Positions 22,249-36,700 of a stretch of 64,000 nt of DNA are shown in pieces; within the stretch, counting starts at the first letter, position 1, and every line of letters begins with the position of its first letter. This stretch comes from Nemopilema nomurai. Lineage: Eukaryota > Cnidaria > Scyphozoa > Rhizostomeae > Rhizostomatidae. Made by a program: the position numbers and the translations under genes. The stretch covers positions 62,001 to 126,000 of the forward strand of contig ML133421.1 of NCBI GenBank assembly GCA_003864495.1, given 5' to 3'. The notes beneath the pieces are model-generated. The model was not told where the DNA came from and made no database searches. It saw only the letters and a list, made by a program, of their open reading frames with translations.

Positions 22249-25200
22249 TCACGGCTTCTTCTTCTTAGGTCTTCCACGACCATCAGGAGTGCCATCGGCT
22301 TTTCGCTTCACATTTGAGCCCTAAAAACAAAGTAATATATAACGCTGTTGTCTTGGTCTTGCAAACAAGGACCTCCAGGTTTTCAGTGTACTGACAGAAA
22401 ATTTTAATTCATGAAAGAGTAGTGTAGCACAATGATTTTCAAAAGTCTACGAAATCTTTACATTCTGAAGAGAAAAACAACAAATAAATACTTCATAATG
22501 TGTAAAATAACAATAAAAACATGTAAATCAACCAATCAATTAATAATATGGACAAATACACAAAGAAGCTCTTACCTTGGGCAAGCCAGGTTTTGGACCA
22601 CGTTTACGCTTCTCTTGTTTCTCCTTCTCTTCTAATTCTTGATTCTCCCTCTCAATCAAGGTGATCAGTGTGTTGCAGCGTCTTTGCAGTTCCTGACAAA
22701 AGAGACAAATTTTGCCAGGGCCGATTCTCGCGAAACGATGCGCCAGTGTTAATCAGTACCAGCAATAAGTCATGCATCGATGTGAAATCAATTTTTGCCG
22801 CTGCTAAGAAAATTTCTGTGTGTAACAGCCAACAACTGTCTCTTCATCACACTGGCTATCAGCATAAATCGAATTCTTTGAATGGTGAGGCGAAAAGATG
22901 CCAAGCCAGAAAAAAGCCCCCCAAAATTGAATCATCTAAATAGAAGGAATGTCTTACTAGACAACGTAAAGCTTTATTCAATGTTATTATAGACTCTGCG
23001 AGGACAAACTACTATTGTATGCAAAAAACCAAAGGCCAAATACCACTGCAGTTCTTGACTTGATGAACCAGTCGAATCTAAACTGAGGAGCACTCCTAAC
23101 AGCTTGTCGCAATTCCTCGTAAACATTCTCTTTGTCAAAGCCAAGTTTATGAAGCATACAGATCTGAAAAGGGACATAATTAAGGACATTTAGTACCACT
23201 CGCAGATACAATCAGATTATTAGCGAATGGAAATTTGAAAAAATGCTTGTACAAAAATGCAGCTGTTTGCCGCAGCATCCTTGCAAGCACAAGAACCAAT
23301 CTAGCTGTCATGCTTTACAATCGGATCATCATCTAATACTATGCAGGGGGAAGACATAACAACAGAGGGAAAGACTAAAAGTGAATCCAACGAATTTATG
23401 GCTGCCGGTACATGCACGCCTAAGCCGTTTATCACTTAAATCATTGTCAAAGTAAATATCCTTGCATTACCAAAAATCGGTCCTCCTCTTCCGTGTAGTT
23501 TTTGCCTTTGTTGGTTCCGTACTGGATTCGCATCTGATGGAATGGGGACTTGTATCTTGCCATCTAAAACAATCGAAAACATATAGTGAAGGCACGTTAG
23601 GGTAATAGGCTGTACAAACTCAATTATTATATCAGTAGTATTTTATTTTTTCTAGAATGTGAGTCACTTGCTTCAACTAAATGAAGAATAAATTATACGT
23701 ATAAAAAATGTTGCAAATAGAAAGTAACTTTATCCATCCTCTATGTCATATGAGGTAGTGGATTTTAACATCATTTCAGCCAGTGGAAAAATAATTAGTG
23801 TCGTTTGCACATGTCCAGCGAGAGACATTAATGCCCGAGCTCGGATGACTAAAAAGGCAAGCTCTTAACCTTCTGAACAGTCAACTGATAAATCACTATA
23901 AAAACGAACCTTGGCATCCATTGCTTCCTTTATGCTGATTCTCCGTTGAATTTTCGCTTCTCCTCTTTCTATTTGCCCCATTATGCGATCGATATCCGTG
24001 AGCTCATTGCACCGTTCCCAAAAAACACTCGCATAGGCACGAACCTAAAAAGGAACACAGCACGGTAACAAATCAAAAGCACCAAACGAACAGTTTTCCC
24101 AAACGAACATGATATCTTACGTAAGTAGGCAGGATTTGGCAGCTTACGTCATCTGGTGTTTTGCCCTCCACGTCCTTGGATATGCTGTCCATGTCGTCCC
24201 TACCATATTTTTCACATGCCTTAATGAACTGATTAAAATCTCTTTTCGACCAATTCGTGAAGCCCTGCAAAAGAGAGTCTATTAGTGAACCGGTTTAGCA
24301 TAAAAGTTTTAACACAATAGGAATCAATAAGAACCAAAAAGCCCAAGTAAATTAATATAACAGGTTAAAGATACGCATAAAATTGTCCGACTTGTTCACG
24401 GCAATTCTCCCAAACTTACAATGTCCCCGTGAGGTTGACAGCCAATCGAAACATAACAACAAAGAATGCATTTTTATCGCACAAAGTTAAGCCCTTCGTG
24501 TTCAAGAACCTAAAAGCCTTAATATTACGTATGCATACATACACACATACTACAAATAAACAATAAAATCATGCGCAAAAAGCGTTTAAAAAGGTGCTTT
24601 ACCTCTGTAAGCAGCTCCTCCTTTTCTTTTACCTCCTCTTCATTAAGAGGTTCCGCCTCGTCTACACGTCTCTGTTCTTCTTTTTGCTTGTTTTTGGCGG
24701 TGGATTCTGGTAGATCTAAGTCCTTCGGCACCTGAAGGAAAAATTGCATCCCAAAAAATTTATGAAGTGCAGAGTTAAGACCTATTAACGTATTGATAAA
24801 CTATTAATGGGTGGTTCTGCAACTACAATAACCTTGAAAGATCCATGATTATTTGGTTGAAGCTGTGTGATATTGAAAGAATATGAATCAATAAAAATTT
24901 TTTGGCGTAGACAAAACATTAAAAATCGACAGAAAGAAAATCTAGAATCTTCATGAAGAAATTTATAGAAAGTCGCAAGAAAACTAGCTGGCAGGGAAAT
25001 GATCGCGAGAAAAACATCACAGTAATTATGTCGCACATTTTCTTGGAATCTTAATGTTCATTTATACAACAAGGTTCCGGATTTAGTGTTTAAATTCTGA
25101 AAATATGTTAACTGACATCATTACCTCCAAAAATTAAAATTACCTCTTTATCAATTTTAGAAAAGAATTAATCAATTTGATTGTCAATGCAAATACACTA

Positions 25201-28200
25201 CCTTGTATCCAACGCTTTTCCTGTAAGAGTAGATTTCCTTATCCAGCAGCTCGAACAGCCGAGGTGGAAAGAACTGGAAGTCCTGGACGTTGGGTTGCCT
25301 TGGCGGGCGCGGTGCCTTCGGGGCCTTAGGAGCATCGCTGATACGAAGCATTTCTTTGAAATACGCATCAACGGCATAATTGGCCTTGCGTTCTCGCTTC
25401 GGAGGCTCAATCCAGTGCGCAATGCCGCCGGCCTAAAAGTGAAACACGCAACACTGTTATGATAGCACGCTAGCCTCTCGGTTACTTTCAAAGATTCACA
25501 TTACAAATGATTCAGTAGTCGATGTTTCCTCACGCCGTATTCACAAGTCTCCACATCTACATGGGTTTCTGTTGTCAAGAGGGCACCAGCGTTACATTCA
25601 AAATCAACCCTAAATCTCCTTGATTAATTTATGACGAAAAATATTATCTCTCTTTCAAACGCAGTTGCAGAAAAGAACATAAATATAATCAGAAAGAATT
25701 GCACAGTTGCCAAGACGATATTTTGTGTAAATAACATAAATGAGACAAGATGTAATAATCAAACCTTTTCCTTGTCTTTGTAGTTTTCTCCTTCAAATTC
25801 ATAAATACTTTGCGGTCCATCCATGGAGAAGTTTCGCAAAGCACTTTCACCGTACGTTTTCATTTTGTCTTCAATTTCTTTTGTCTGCAGAGGAACAGTG
25901 TTAAGAATTTACGGAAAATGAAATAATAGCAAATCAAATGCCACACTGTTTGTAACTGTCTTAGATTACCACTAATACGATACATTAAAGAAATGCCGTA
26001 AGAGGTTTTTATTTGAGGGGCATGTATGGGCATAACTCTCTGTCATAACTTAGCCTTGAAGAAGTCGAGCCCTCAGAAAGACATAAAACTAAATTTCATG
26101 AAACTAAAGGTTATGAGAATTTTCCGCATTGAAAGCATGGTAAATCGACTGATATTATGCCCAAAAGGGGCATTACACGTGACCATGGCGATTCCAGAAG
26201 TTGCCACCTCGCTAGAAAATCTACGGAGACAATTAGAGAGAGTGTTGCGTGTCCCACCTTTTTTTCACCCCTTTCCAAGATAGTGAGAATGTCTTCGTCT
26301 GAAACAGTAGAGTCCTTTGAGGCGAATATGTGATTTGCACCATGCCGAATCATGGTCAGCATTTCTTCCTTTCCAACCTTAACAGTTGGGTCCACAAGCC
26401 GGCCTGCATTAAAAAATGTACTAAATAGACGGATGGGCTTATGTATTCAAAAGAAAACTTCACTTTAGCGACGAGCCAGACTAATCACAAGATTCCATTC
26501 AAGAAAATATTATTTGACAACAAAAGCAAGCAAGGTTCACCCTCAGCATAAAATATTGAAACAAACTACGGTTGTATGCAAAAAATAAAGAAAAATGGCA
26601 TTAACTACCATAACTTCCGCCAGAGAGACAGAGATATGATATGACATCAAAGTATATTCACAAGTAAATGTCGCTGCTCAACAACTTTAATGTTAATCTT
26701 TTAAAATGTTAAATAACTAAAAGCTCAAATTTGGCATCTTGCTGTACCTTGCTGTATGACAACTGCGTCGAGTCTTAATTTCATTTCTGCTCGCTCAATG
26801 ATTCTATCTTCGACAGTGTTGTCTGTAATAAACCTGAACACCCTGACCTGTTTCTTCTGGCCAATGCGATGAGCACGATCCTGTTAAGAGAGGGCACGTT
26901 TAGTTCTAGCTGTTATATAGCATAAAATAACAGAAAACTGACGGAAGAAGAATGGTTTCATTTTGCGAACAGGTTAAGAGACAATGTCGTGTGGTAATGC
27001 ATGCATAACAAAGAACGGAGGGTGCCGGAGATATAAGGAAATCGCCCAGTTACTCTTAACTGCCAGTCAAGTGTAAACACCACACTAACTGTTGACAAAA
27101 AACGAGATATTTGCTAACAGAATACAAGCAGGCATCCGTAACATTGGTTGGGTTGCATGCAAACATGAGAAACGGGATTCGAAATTGATCACATGATGAG
27201 AACAGGTGATCAGCAAATACCACGTGGTGGTATGGGGGACGTACCATAGCTTGGAGATCCACCTGAGGGTTCCAGTCGCTGTCGTATATAATAACAATAT
27301 CGGCAGTGGCGAGGTTGATGCCAAGGCCTCCGGCACGTGTGCTGAGCATGAAAATGAACTTGTCGCTATCTGGCGAGTTATAGGCATCGATCTGGGCCTG
27401 TCTCTCTTCGTGGGCCGTCTGTCCGTCAAGCCTGCAGTACTGATAGCCACGCCACATGCAGTAGTCCTCCATTATGTCCAGCACTCGAGTCATCTGACTG
27501 AATATCAGCACCCTCGACCCTTGCTGCTTCAGGTACTTCAATAGCTTGTCAAGAATGATCATTTTGCCACAATTGTCCACCAGATGTTGATCGGTTGTGT
27601 ACGGGGGACCTACGAACGATTCCAATCTGGTTCAAACACTGTCACTAGCAATAAAGGGCTGCTAAAACAACTATTTCTTTATTGTAAATCATAGCAGTAT
27701 TATCGATTTGCAGATGAATTGACGGAACGATACACAAAGGTAATTTACAAAAAAACTTTGAAAGTAAACCAAAAGATGGAAACATACCTGGTTCAGCTCC
27801 GTCGAACAAGTACGGGTGGTTGCAGCATTTCCGCAGCTGCATCAAGATGTTCAAAAGTCTCAGCTTGTCTGATTTGCCAGCACCATTGACAATGTCGATA
27901 TCTTTCATTAAAATATTGGTATACCTAAGAATTAAAAAAGGGACAAATAACACACAAGGATCTTGCTTACAGTATTGAGAAGTTCTTTCGTAAAAAGTTT
28001 CAGTGAAGCAGCAAGTGCTGGTAAACCCAAAACAACAGCAGGCAGCAGAGCAGAAGAGGTTGACTAGTGGGGTAGTAAGATGGGGCACAACAACGGGAGT
28101 GGGACAAAAAGAGTGGAGTACAATAATAAGCGGCTGAAGAACACAACAGAGTTGCATACTGACCATTGTCTCTGCATCTGACTCAGCCCAATATATATCT

Positions 28201-31200
28201 TAACCTCCTTTTTAGGAAGCAGTCTTCTTTCTACTTCTGCTTTCAATCGTCGCAAAAGAAATGGCCGTAGTACCTGTGATACAAACGGAATAAAAAAGTA
28301 TGCTCAAAAACTGCTTCAGCATTCCATGTTCTTTACTATTTGTGAAAAAGAGCAAATCAAAAAGATGCTTACAAGAAAGATGAGAAAATATTGGCAAACA
28401 TAAATTATTGTATCTATAACTCGACGCACCTTAGCAAAACCTTTGGCTTTTTTAGCCATGTAGTAATGAATCATATCATAAAACTTACAGCATGCAGACG
28501 AGACACAAGTTTGCTTTCGGTTCCATCTACCAAATTCTGAGTGTTGAACCATGCATCAAAATCCTGAAAGACAAAATGGCAACCTAGAACGTTAGCAACT
28601 AAGCAACCTAGCAACTAAACAAACAAAGAAGTCAAAGCAAAAATAAAACTGTATTCTTCTTCCAAGTCTTCAATCCATGACAAAACATTTGCTTACAATT
28701 AGAGATTACTATTGTTATGAATGCTAAAATAATGCTTAAAAAAGTTTGTTTTAAGGCTTTTCTTTTCTTGTTTGATGTTCTTTGATCAGCTTGTGAAGTA
28801 ATACCTGTGCAGATCAAGCATGCTGCATATGTTTTGTCAGCTGCAACTTTTTCAAATATTATCTCCATTTGTTTTGTTAACAGTGTACACATTCTGACTA
28901 GTTGCTAAATGGAGTCTACTTATTTTATAACAAATAGAACCAGCATAAACAAAGCTTACCTCTGAAGAACTGAATACATCAGGAAGGAGGAAGTTGAGCA
29001 AAGCCCATAACTCGTGCAAATTGTTTTGTAATGGTGTTCCAGTTAGAAGAAGTCTGTTTGCTGATCTAAATTCTCTTACGATTTCTGAAAGCTGAAGATA
29101 ATTGCAAGTGTTAGAAGAATATTGGCACAAAAGCACACTGAAGATTAAAATTTAACAAACCCATACAGGTACACACCAAAAAGACAAATTAACTGCATAA
29201 CCTTTCTTGTCCACAACAGTTACCTTTATATGCAAAATAATAGCATTCAATAATTTTGATACACATACTTTTGATTTTTCATTTTTGATCCTATGGGCTT
29301 CATCAATGACTAGGTATCTCCAAGCAAATTTCTTTAGTACTGCTTTTTCTCTGATGCACATTTCATATGATGTCACAAGAACATCCCACTCCCCAGGCAA
29401 AAGAGTCTCTCTTATAAGAGCAGCCTGAAAACATGAATGAATGAATGAATGAATAAAAATTTCAACACTTTACAGAACATTTTCAAATGTGTGCCTATCA
29501 AAGATGACTGACTAAGGGCAAGTCTTAGCTAAATTTCATGGTAATTACATTTGCAGAAAAGTAATCATTTAGGACAACATTCTCTCTTTTCTAACAGTTA
29601 TTCATAGCATACAATAAAATTTACCTATGACTATTCTATCATCATTTTCAACAATCAACCTTGCTGGCAGAAAAAGTCCCTTGGAATAGTTGAATCAAAT
29701 ATCTGTTGATTCTTTCAGAACCAAATAGGAATTTCTGGCTAGAAACGTTATCAGCTTTTCACTACACACAACATTTGGAAAACTGTGACAAATTACATAT
29801 TTATACTCTAAAAAAATTTCATAAAACAAATGAGTTTGCTTGACACAATTCTGGAATAATTTGCTCTATATCTAGTATGAGAGATAATGATTTTGCTGTT
29901 TTTACAGTCTTAAGTTGGTTGGCTGATTGACAGCAAATTTCCAAAGGTCAAACACAAGGGAAATTTGATGTAACAGTTCTCACGGCTTTAATGAATGCAT
30001 GTGTATTTTTTCATGAAAGAAAAAGCAATCACTTTCAAATTTCATCTACATTGAAAGAATTGTCCTTTTTCAACTGAAAATAATTGAAAAAGTCAATGAT
30101 AGATTAAACAAAAATAATGGATGAGAGTAATCAATTTGACACATACTCTTTGCTCCTGGTTTCCAATCAAACAAACAGCCCTAAGGGAGGGGCACCATCT
30201 TTTGAATTCTGACATCCAGTTGGTCAAAGTTGACTTTGGACAAATGACAATATGTGGACCAGGTAGATTTCTGTGGTGCTTCATATAACCAATTAGTGAG
30301 ATTGTTTGCAAAGTTTTACCAAGTCCCTATTGAAAGAAAGCAAGTGTTTTTATGTCAAGACTGAGAAACTAATCAGGCTATATGAAAATGACCACATTCT
30401 TAAAACAAGTAATTACCAGGTATAAAATGGTTTCTTCTGCAATGTGAAACTTTTGATGGCATGCCAACAATAAAATGGCATTACTTTTGCTATGGGAAGT
30501 AGACTTTAGGCTGATTGGCCCAATGCAGTGGTTTGGTTTTCTAATGCTTTGCAAGGTAAACATTATCACAATACTAGCCATTTCAAATGTTTCTTATCAA
30601 GCACAGTCACCTCTCCATATAATTGACACACATGTCTTCTTTACAAGTTTGCATTATCTAGTGATTATATGAGTACATATCTTAACATCCCTCAAACACT
30701 GATTCATTCATGAAACGTAATTAGGGAGACAAAAATGGTTGTCCAAATTGCCTTAAAAAACATACAATACTCTATGTCAAACTGTCTAAAAAAAACAAGC
30801 ATAATAGAAAACAAGAATTAATTGTTACCCAGCAGGCTGTATGTAGGCTGAAATATCACCACCATCAATAGATTATCGTTTATACTTTTCTTACCATCTC
30901 ATCAGCCAGAATTCCATTTATACCATTTTCAAACAAGGAAATAAGCCAATTCAGCCCTCGAATTTGATAATCTCTCATTTGGCCACCTTTAATATCTATC
31001 AAACGATAACATTGTTTCGACGTTAAAGTAAATTAATGACTTGATGAATACAAAGCAAACAAGCAATGAAGTGTATTGGGCTATAGAGAAAGCAATTGTG
31101 GGGTATGAAAAATTTGTATTCACTCCAGCAAACTGAAAAATATATATATATAACAAAGAAATTACATTTAGGGAACATAATACAAATAAATCTAAGCAAA

Positions 31201-32468
31201 CTTGAGGTGCTTAAAAACTATGATTAAAAAGTAAGATCTGATTTGATGTGCTGATCATAGTTTGAGTACTTTTAGTTTTAAAGAAATATAGTCTTTACAC
31301 CAGGCTGTATCCAGGCTCAACATGTTTTCTGGCATAAACATTTTAACATTTTTAAGATACTTACATGCAGGAGAAGATTCAAAATGTATAACTGATGTTT
31401 GTGTGTGCCTTCCTTCTTCTAGTAGTTCTTTGTCTTCTTCTTCTTCTGTTCTTCTATGGCGATGACTAAACAAAAAGATATTTGATGGTCAATGAGAATA
31501 AAACTGATCCAATAATTATATTTAGTTAAGTTAGTGAATAAGAATCCCCCAATGTTATTATTTCATTTCTAGCTTTCTAGTTAACAAAATGCAAATGTAA
31601 AAACATTTTTTCTGTAGAAATGACTTTATTGATATTTAAATGATTCTCCTACTTTTACATCAAAGTGCCAGGATATCTTTGCAACATCTCCTAAACACCT
31701 ATGATGTACAGCTCAATAAAAAATCTCCAGAATTTTTTATTGGTAGTGGTTTTACTACAACTTTTATCAATATTCTTTGTAACTTACTCTCCAACATCTG
31801 GTTTTGAAGAACTTGCTGCCTTCTCAAAATCTGGCATTTTCTTCATTTTGAGAGGGCTTGTTGGAGGCTTTCGCCCTGCTGCATTCAAGAAATGTGCAAA
31901 TATCTCAGTTTGGGACAGGAGATACTGGAATCTTGTTGCTTTGTCACCCTCAATCTTCTTACTATAATCTTTCCCGAATGAGTAGTTTGGATTTTTAATT
32001 GGTGGTAGTGATGGCTTCTTCTTCTTCTTCTCCTGTTCCTTAAAATTTAATTGAAAAAATATAAGTCACTTCGCATTCGCTAATCAAATTTTAGAAGAAT
32101 TTGGTCGGCATAAACTAACCGAAAACAGATGTTTTATGTTATGAGACTTCAGGGTTAAGACTAAAACTCGCCACAAGAGGCATCACTCGAAAAAAATCGT
32201 CTTTAAGAAAAAAACTATTGCCAACCTATCCATGAATTCAATTAACCTAGCCATCTTTTTAGGGTTACTAATACCAAGATACGAAACCGTAATAAAAAAT
32301 GTCCCTACACTATTTAGGCCTAACAATATGATCTGTTTAATAGGCCTATTGACATCCAACTATAAGCTATTCATTAAGATTTTGTATGCTTATTACCGAG
32401 TCTTCATCTTCACTCGAATTTTCAGAAGAACTGCTTTCTTCCCTCTCTTGGGCAGGTTTTTCTGACAT
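22249..32468 (-). CDS. SMARCA5: ISWI chromatin-remodelling ATPase (SMARCA5/SNF2H type)
   Basis: 22 exons in transcript order: 32468-32397, 32038-31788, 31465-31365, 30995-30895, 30326-30147, 29424-29269, 29091-28960, 28563-28489, 28273-28164, 27924-27788, 27609-27245, 26880-26748, 26403-26258, 25884-25765, 25432-25202, 24731-24603, 24264-24148, 24044-23910, 23563-23471, 23163-23044, 22692-22576, 22320-22249. All phases agree, giving 1030 residues (human SMARCA5 has 1052). Acidic/Ser N-terminus; Walker A DEMGLGKT at about 173-180; DEAH box at 276-279; [20 protein letters not shown]; helicase C with [15 protein letters not shown] and [16 protein letters not shown] (about 814-870) and SLIDE (about 895-975) follow, then a basic end GRPKKKKP. 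It uses ATP to slide and space nucleosomes as the motor of ACF, CHRAC, RSF and related complexes. No lesion was seen. One oddity: the exon 20 end gives Val where family members have Met, so that donor could be shifted by a codon. Confidence 0.97.
29433..29452. repeat. (GAAT)n microsatellite in an ISWI intron
   Basis: About five GAAT units just upstream (in transcript sense) of the acceptor of ISWI exon 6. It has no evident function. Confidence 0.7.
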
Positions 32469-33730
32469 CTTTTCCAAGGGCTTCAGTTATCCGACGAAGG
32501 AAATAAAATCTCGATACGACCGGCTCTAAGCGCGCGTTTTGCAGTGAAAGCGCGATATGTTCTTACAATGGAGCACATGCGTGAAACAACAGCCGCTGAT
32601 CTATAGCATCGGCTGTGCAGCTACCGTGCTATTCGCAATGAGAGCTCAGACAAAAAGCATTTCATAGTACCATTACAATAAGGAATTGAAAAAATCAGGT
32701 GACATAATATTGTGCAGCAACGGGTTAAATTTGTAAATTTTTCTTAGAATTTAATAAAAATTCTCAACTTCATCTCGATATTTTTAAAATCGTTACAGAA
32801 AGTTTATTAAACTTATTGTACATTGGCCAAACAACAGCAATGAAAATTCTTGCGTAAAATTACTTAAATAGTCTGATTATCGAGTAATTAGCTTCTTTAT
32901 TGAGAACATCTGTAAAGTTCCTGAAGCTATAATGCAAATAGTAAAATTTAACGAAATTCATAGAGGAGTATACTTGACCCTCTAATATGCAATAAAAAAA
33001 TATTTATATGATTGGTGTAGCTTAAATTGAAAAGATAGCAGGCAGTAGCTCAGGAAACTTGTTAGAAGTTTATTAGTTTGAAGCTTGGCTTCGTGGGATC
33101 AACTTTTTCATTCCCATCTCCTATCCATCTTCTATAAACAGAATAGCATTTACACTATATACTCCCCTTTATAGTCTTTTTGGATTTTCCCGCTAAGTTG
33201 CCACAAATTAATGTCACAAACAAATAAATATTAACAGTCACTGATCACATCAGTCTCCAAATCCTTTTTTGAGATCAATGATCACCGTTATTTAATCTCT
33301 ATCTAGTCATCCAGTGCCATTTATATCAACTGCATCTAATTCCGTCATCATTCAGCCTCGCGGCATCGTAGATTTTGCTGCGCAGCTCCATCTGAAATCA
33401 AGCTTTCGAATTCCCGCCATTTTCATGCCAAGCAAAGATGTCTGCCATGTATTTGTCGTACCATCGACCACCGATCGAGTGCATCAAGCGTATGAAAGTT
33501 TTTGTTAAGTAAATAATGCACTTTGATCAATGAAAAAGAAAGAAATCCTACCGTTTGAAGGAATCTCACTTGTTCAGCGGATGTGTTGGGAAGCTGCGTT
33601 TCTGAAATAAACACTCGCAACTACGGAAGGGATTGTTTAATAGTTTTATACAACACGCTTCATAACAGCGACAAGGAATCATATCTAGAGTATTTATATT
33701 ATATTTTTATCAATAAAAAAGACTATCAGT
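32469..33730. promoter_or_regulatory. Shared head-to-head intergenic region, ISWI and PDS5
   Basis: The ISWI start (minus strand) and the PDS5 start (plus strand) are separated by 1262 bases, so both promoters and 5' UTRs must lie here unless upstream non-coding exons extend further. CpG-containing sequence with repeated CGCG lies close to the ISWI side (about 32515-32560). The middle is AT-rich. No TATA box at a sensible distance or other convincing motif could be picked out by eye. Confidence 0.55.
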
Positions 33731-36700
33731 ATGTCGGAAAGAAGATCAGCAAAGAAAGCTAGATCCAAAGAACTAACAGAGCATCTCTCCAAAGATGAAC
33801 TTCTCAGGAGGCTAAAGGTATTTGTAATTTTGACAAATTTCACAAGATTAACATGCTGTGTTTTGCTGTAAACACATCTGCTTTTGATGATCACTGTAAA
33901 TAGAGAAGCGGCAAAGTTTCTACTTGAATGATGATTTTACAATAGTGCAAGTCTAGCCCCCTTGCTTTCGATCAAACAAGGGGTTTATCATAAAGAAATT
34001 CTGGAAGCTTTCGAACTGAAAAATATCAGTTAATTCAGACGTAACTTTGGGGACAACAGCTCCTTGTTTACCAAGCTGCATCATTTCAAAAAATTTCCCA
34101 CAAAATGTATTATTGCACAGTGTGCAGCCATAACTACTTGAATTCCCTTTTTATTTGTTGTTGCAATTTGTTGTTGCTTTTAAGTTAAATTGTCAACACT
34201 CCTCTTATTTTCACTTGCCTCTGTTTTAGTGTGCATTTACTCTTAACTTGTATTTTTTCCATAGTCTGTCATGGAGGAACTAGCCAATGTTGACCAAGAG
34301 GAAAATACAGAAAACTATGATGAATTGGCAGCAGTTCTTGTGACATCGTTTTTAGTAAATCATAAGGATAAGGATGTCAGGGTCTGCCTTGCCTGCTGTT
34401 TTGCAGACATTCTGAGAATATATGTGCCAGAACCACCGTATAATGAAGAACAGCTTAAGGTATTATAGAAATTAGGTGTTATTCTTTTGCATCACTGTGT
34501 TCTCTTTCCGTATTTACTTGATTGAGCCCCACCCTTTTATAGGTGCCACACCCAAATTGTAGGATGATTTTTGACAATTTTAGTTTGATTATTAATAATG
34601 GTGGCAAATAATATTGTTATCAGACAAAAAAGTGCAAAATAGTACTCAAATTTTGGATGCCCAAGTGCAGCCTTCAAGTCAGGTATCTCTTACCAAATAT
34701 ATAAGAATTTGTCTTAATTTTTTTTTTAGATGATCTTTGAGTTAATCCTGAGTCAGCTGAAGATAATTGAAGATCCCGAAAGTGCACTCTTCAAGAAGGC
34801 ATACTATCTCTTAGAGGTATTTCATTCAATTTTTACTTGAAACCTGTCTATATTGTAATACCATCTCATAAAACATATATTACTGATCTCATTAAGGAGC
34901 TACATACAAAGTGGCATGAGCAATTCCAGTTTTAAAGATAAAATATTTATAATCAATTATGTAAAGTTTCCTCAGTATCTTAATTTCCTTTTCAGAGTCT
35001 GGCAATGGTGAAAACCTTTAACATTTGTTGTGAAATTGATGCCCAGAACTTAGTTGTTCGTCTGTTCAAAACATTTTTCAAAATTGTGAAGTAAGTATCA
35101 TATGTAAGTCTGTTATATTCATCATTTGGAACTTTTATTTCTTGAAATTGAATTGTTGAAATCCCTTTCGTCTGTTTTTTTCAACTTATTTTTATACTTT
35201 ACATTGCAGTTGTATTTGATAGGAAAACCCATGGTATTATCTTCTGTGTCAAAACTTTGTGATCAAGGTCTATATCTGTTTTTGTATGTTTTACAGTGAG
35301 AAACAAAATGTTAGAGTAAAGGGCTTCATGCTAGATGTATTGTCCACTGTCATTCAAGATAGTGAATCACTTTCGCAAGAGATTTTGGATGTCATTTTGA
35401 TGAACTTGGTGAATCCAGTCAAGGTACTTTGGCTTTTTTTTAGTTTTCAATATTTTTATTAATGCAGAATACTCTCAGTATATAAAACATATAATACAGT
35501 TTTAAAGCAGTTCTTTTGAGATCCAAAGGTAAGCAATAAAGCCAGGCAGGATGTTTCTAAAATACTGAAGAATGAGCTTAAAAAACTACCAGGCTTTAAT
35601 GAATGAGAATTAAAGTGATGATATAGTTGATAACTTCTCAATGAGACATTATATGCATGAGAAAAACATCTTATACTTAATGTCAAAGTAAAAGAAGTTA
35701 ATTTTTTTTAAATCAGTTTGGTGACAGTTTCCTTATCAATTTGAAATATTGTATAAAGTTTATTTCTTTCTTTTAATTCTTTGACAATTGATGTTGTTGT
35801 TGAAATTCTGTTCCCATAGACATCAAAGCCTTCTTCATATAAACTTGCCTCAAATCTGATCGAAAGATGCAGTACTTCACTAGAACCATATCTTCAAGTG
35901 GTAAGATATCTTTAATATCTATATGTCTGTAGTTTTTCTAGCTGTCCTTTTATTTCCCTTGTTTCTTCAAGGATGAATTGTTTAAAATTTGTTTCCATTT
36001 CTGCCAATTCTATACCTTTTTTTATCATGTTCCTCTAAGTATTTTGTATAATCTTTTTAATCTTTTGTATGACATTTTTGAAATGTGTATATATATATTG
36101 TACATTAGTTAGAAGAATGACACAGTGTAATCCCATATCTTCATGCGCTGCTCTTTATTTCATAGTTTTTTAATGATTCATTGGTTCTTGGAAAGGAAAC
36201 AGATAGTGACATGGAGAAACATATATATGACCTCATTTTGGAGCTAAACAGAATTAGCAAAAATATTTTATTCTCAATCTTACCTCAACTTGAATTCAAA
36301 CTAAAGGTTTGTTTTTGCTTATAATTGTAAGATATTTATTGCAGTTGTTTTTGTAGGCTTTATTGTAGGCAGCACTTCTTTTGGTCTTTAAAAGATTATT
36401 TATATTTAAGAAATTATTTCATTTCAATATTGCTCCAATTTTCTTGATGCTCCTTTTATGAGTATGTTTTTCTATTGAAACATCATATAAAACAGATCTA
36501 CATTTTTCTAGCTTTCTTCAAAATGTTCAAGTGATATCAAGATGTACAATGCTTAGAATGCCATATTGCCTCAATTTGTATGCAGCCCCATTCTACAGCT
36601 TTTTCCTTTTTACTAATGACTAAGTCTGCTATATGTGTTGTAACCATAATATTTCAATTGCAGAGCGTTGAAGAAAGTGAGCGTCTCGAAGTTGTTAAGG

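Noticed and set aside
27056..27244. Open frame continuing past the ISWI exon at 27245
   Set aside because: The conserved protein stops exactly at a donor site after QAM and resumes at 26880; the read-through is intronic.
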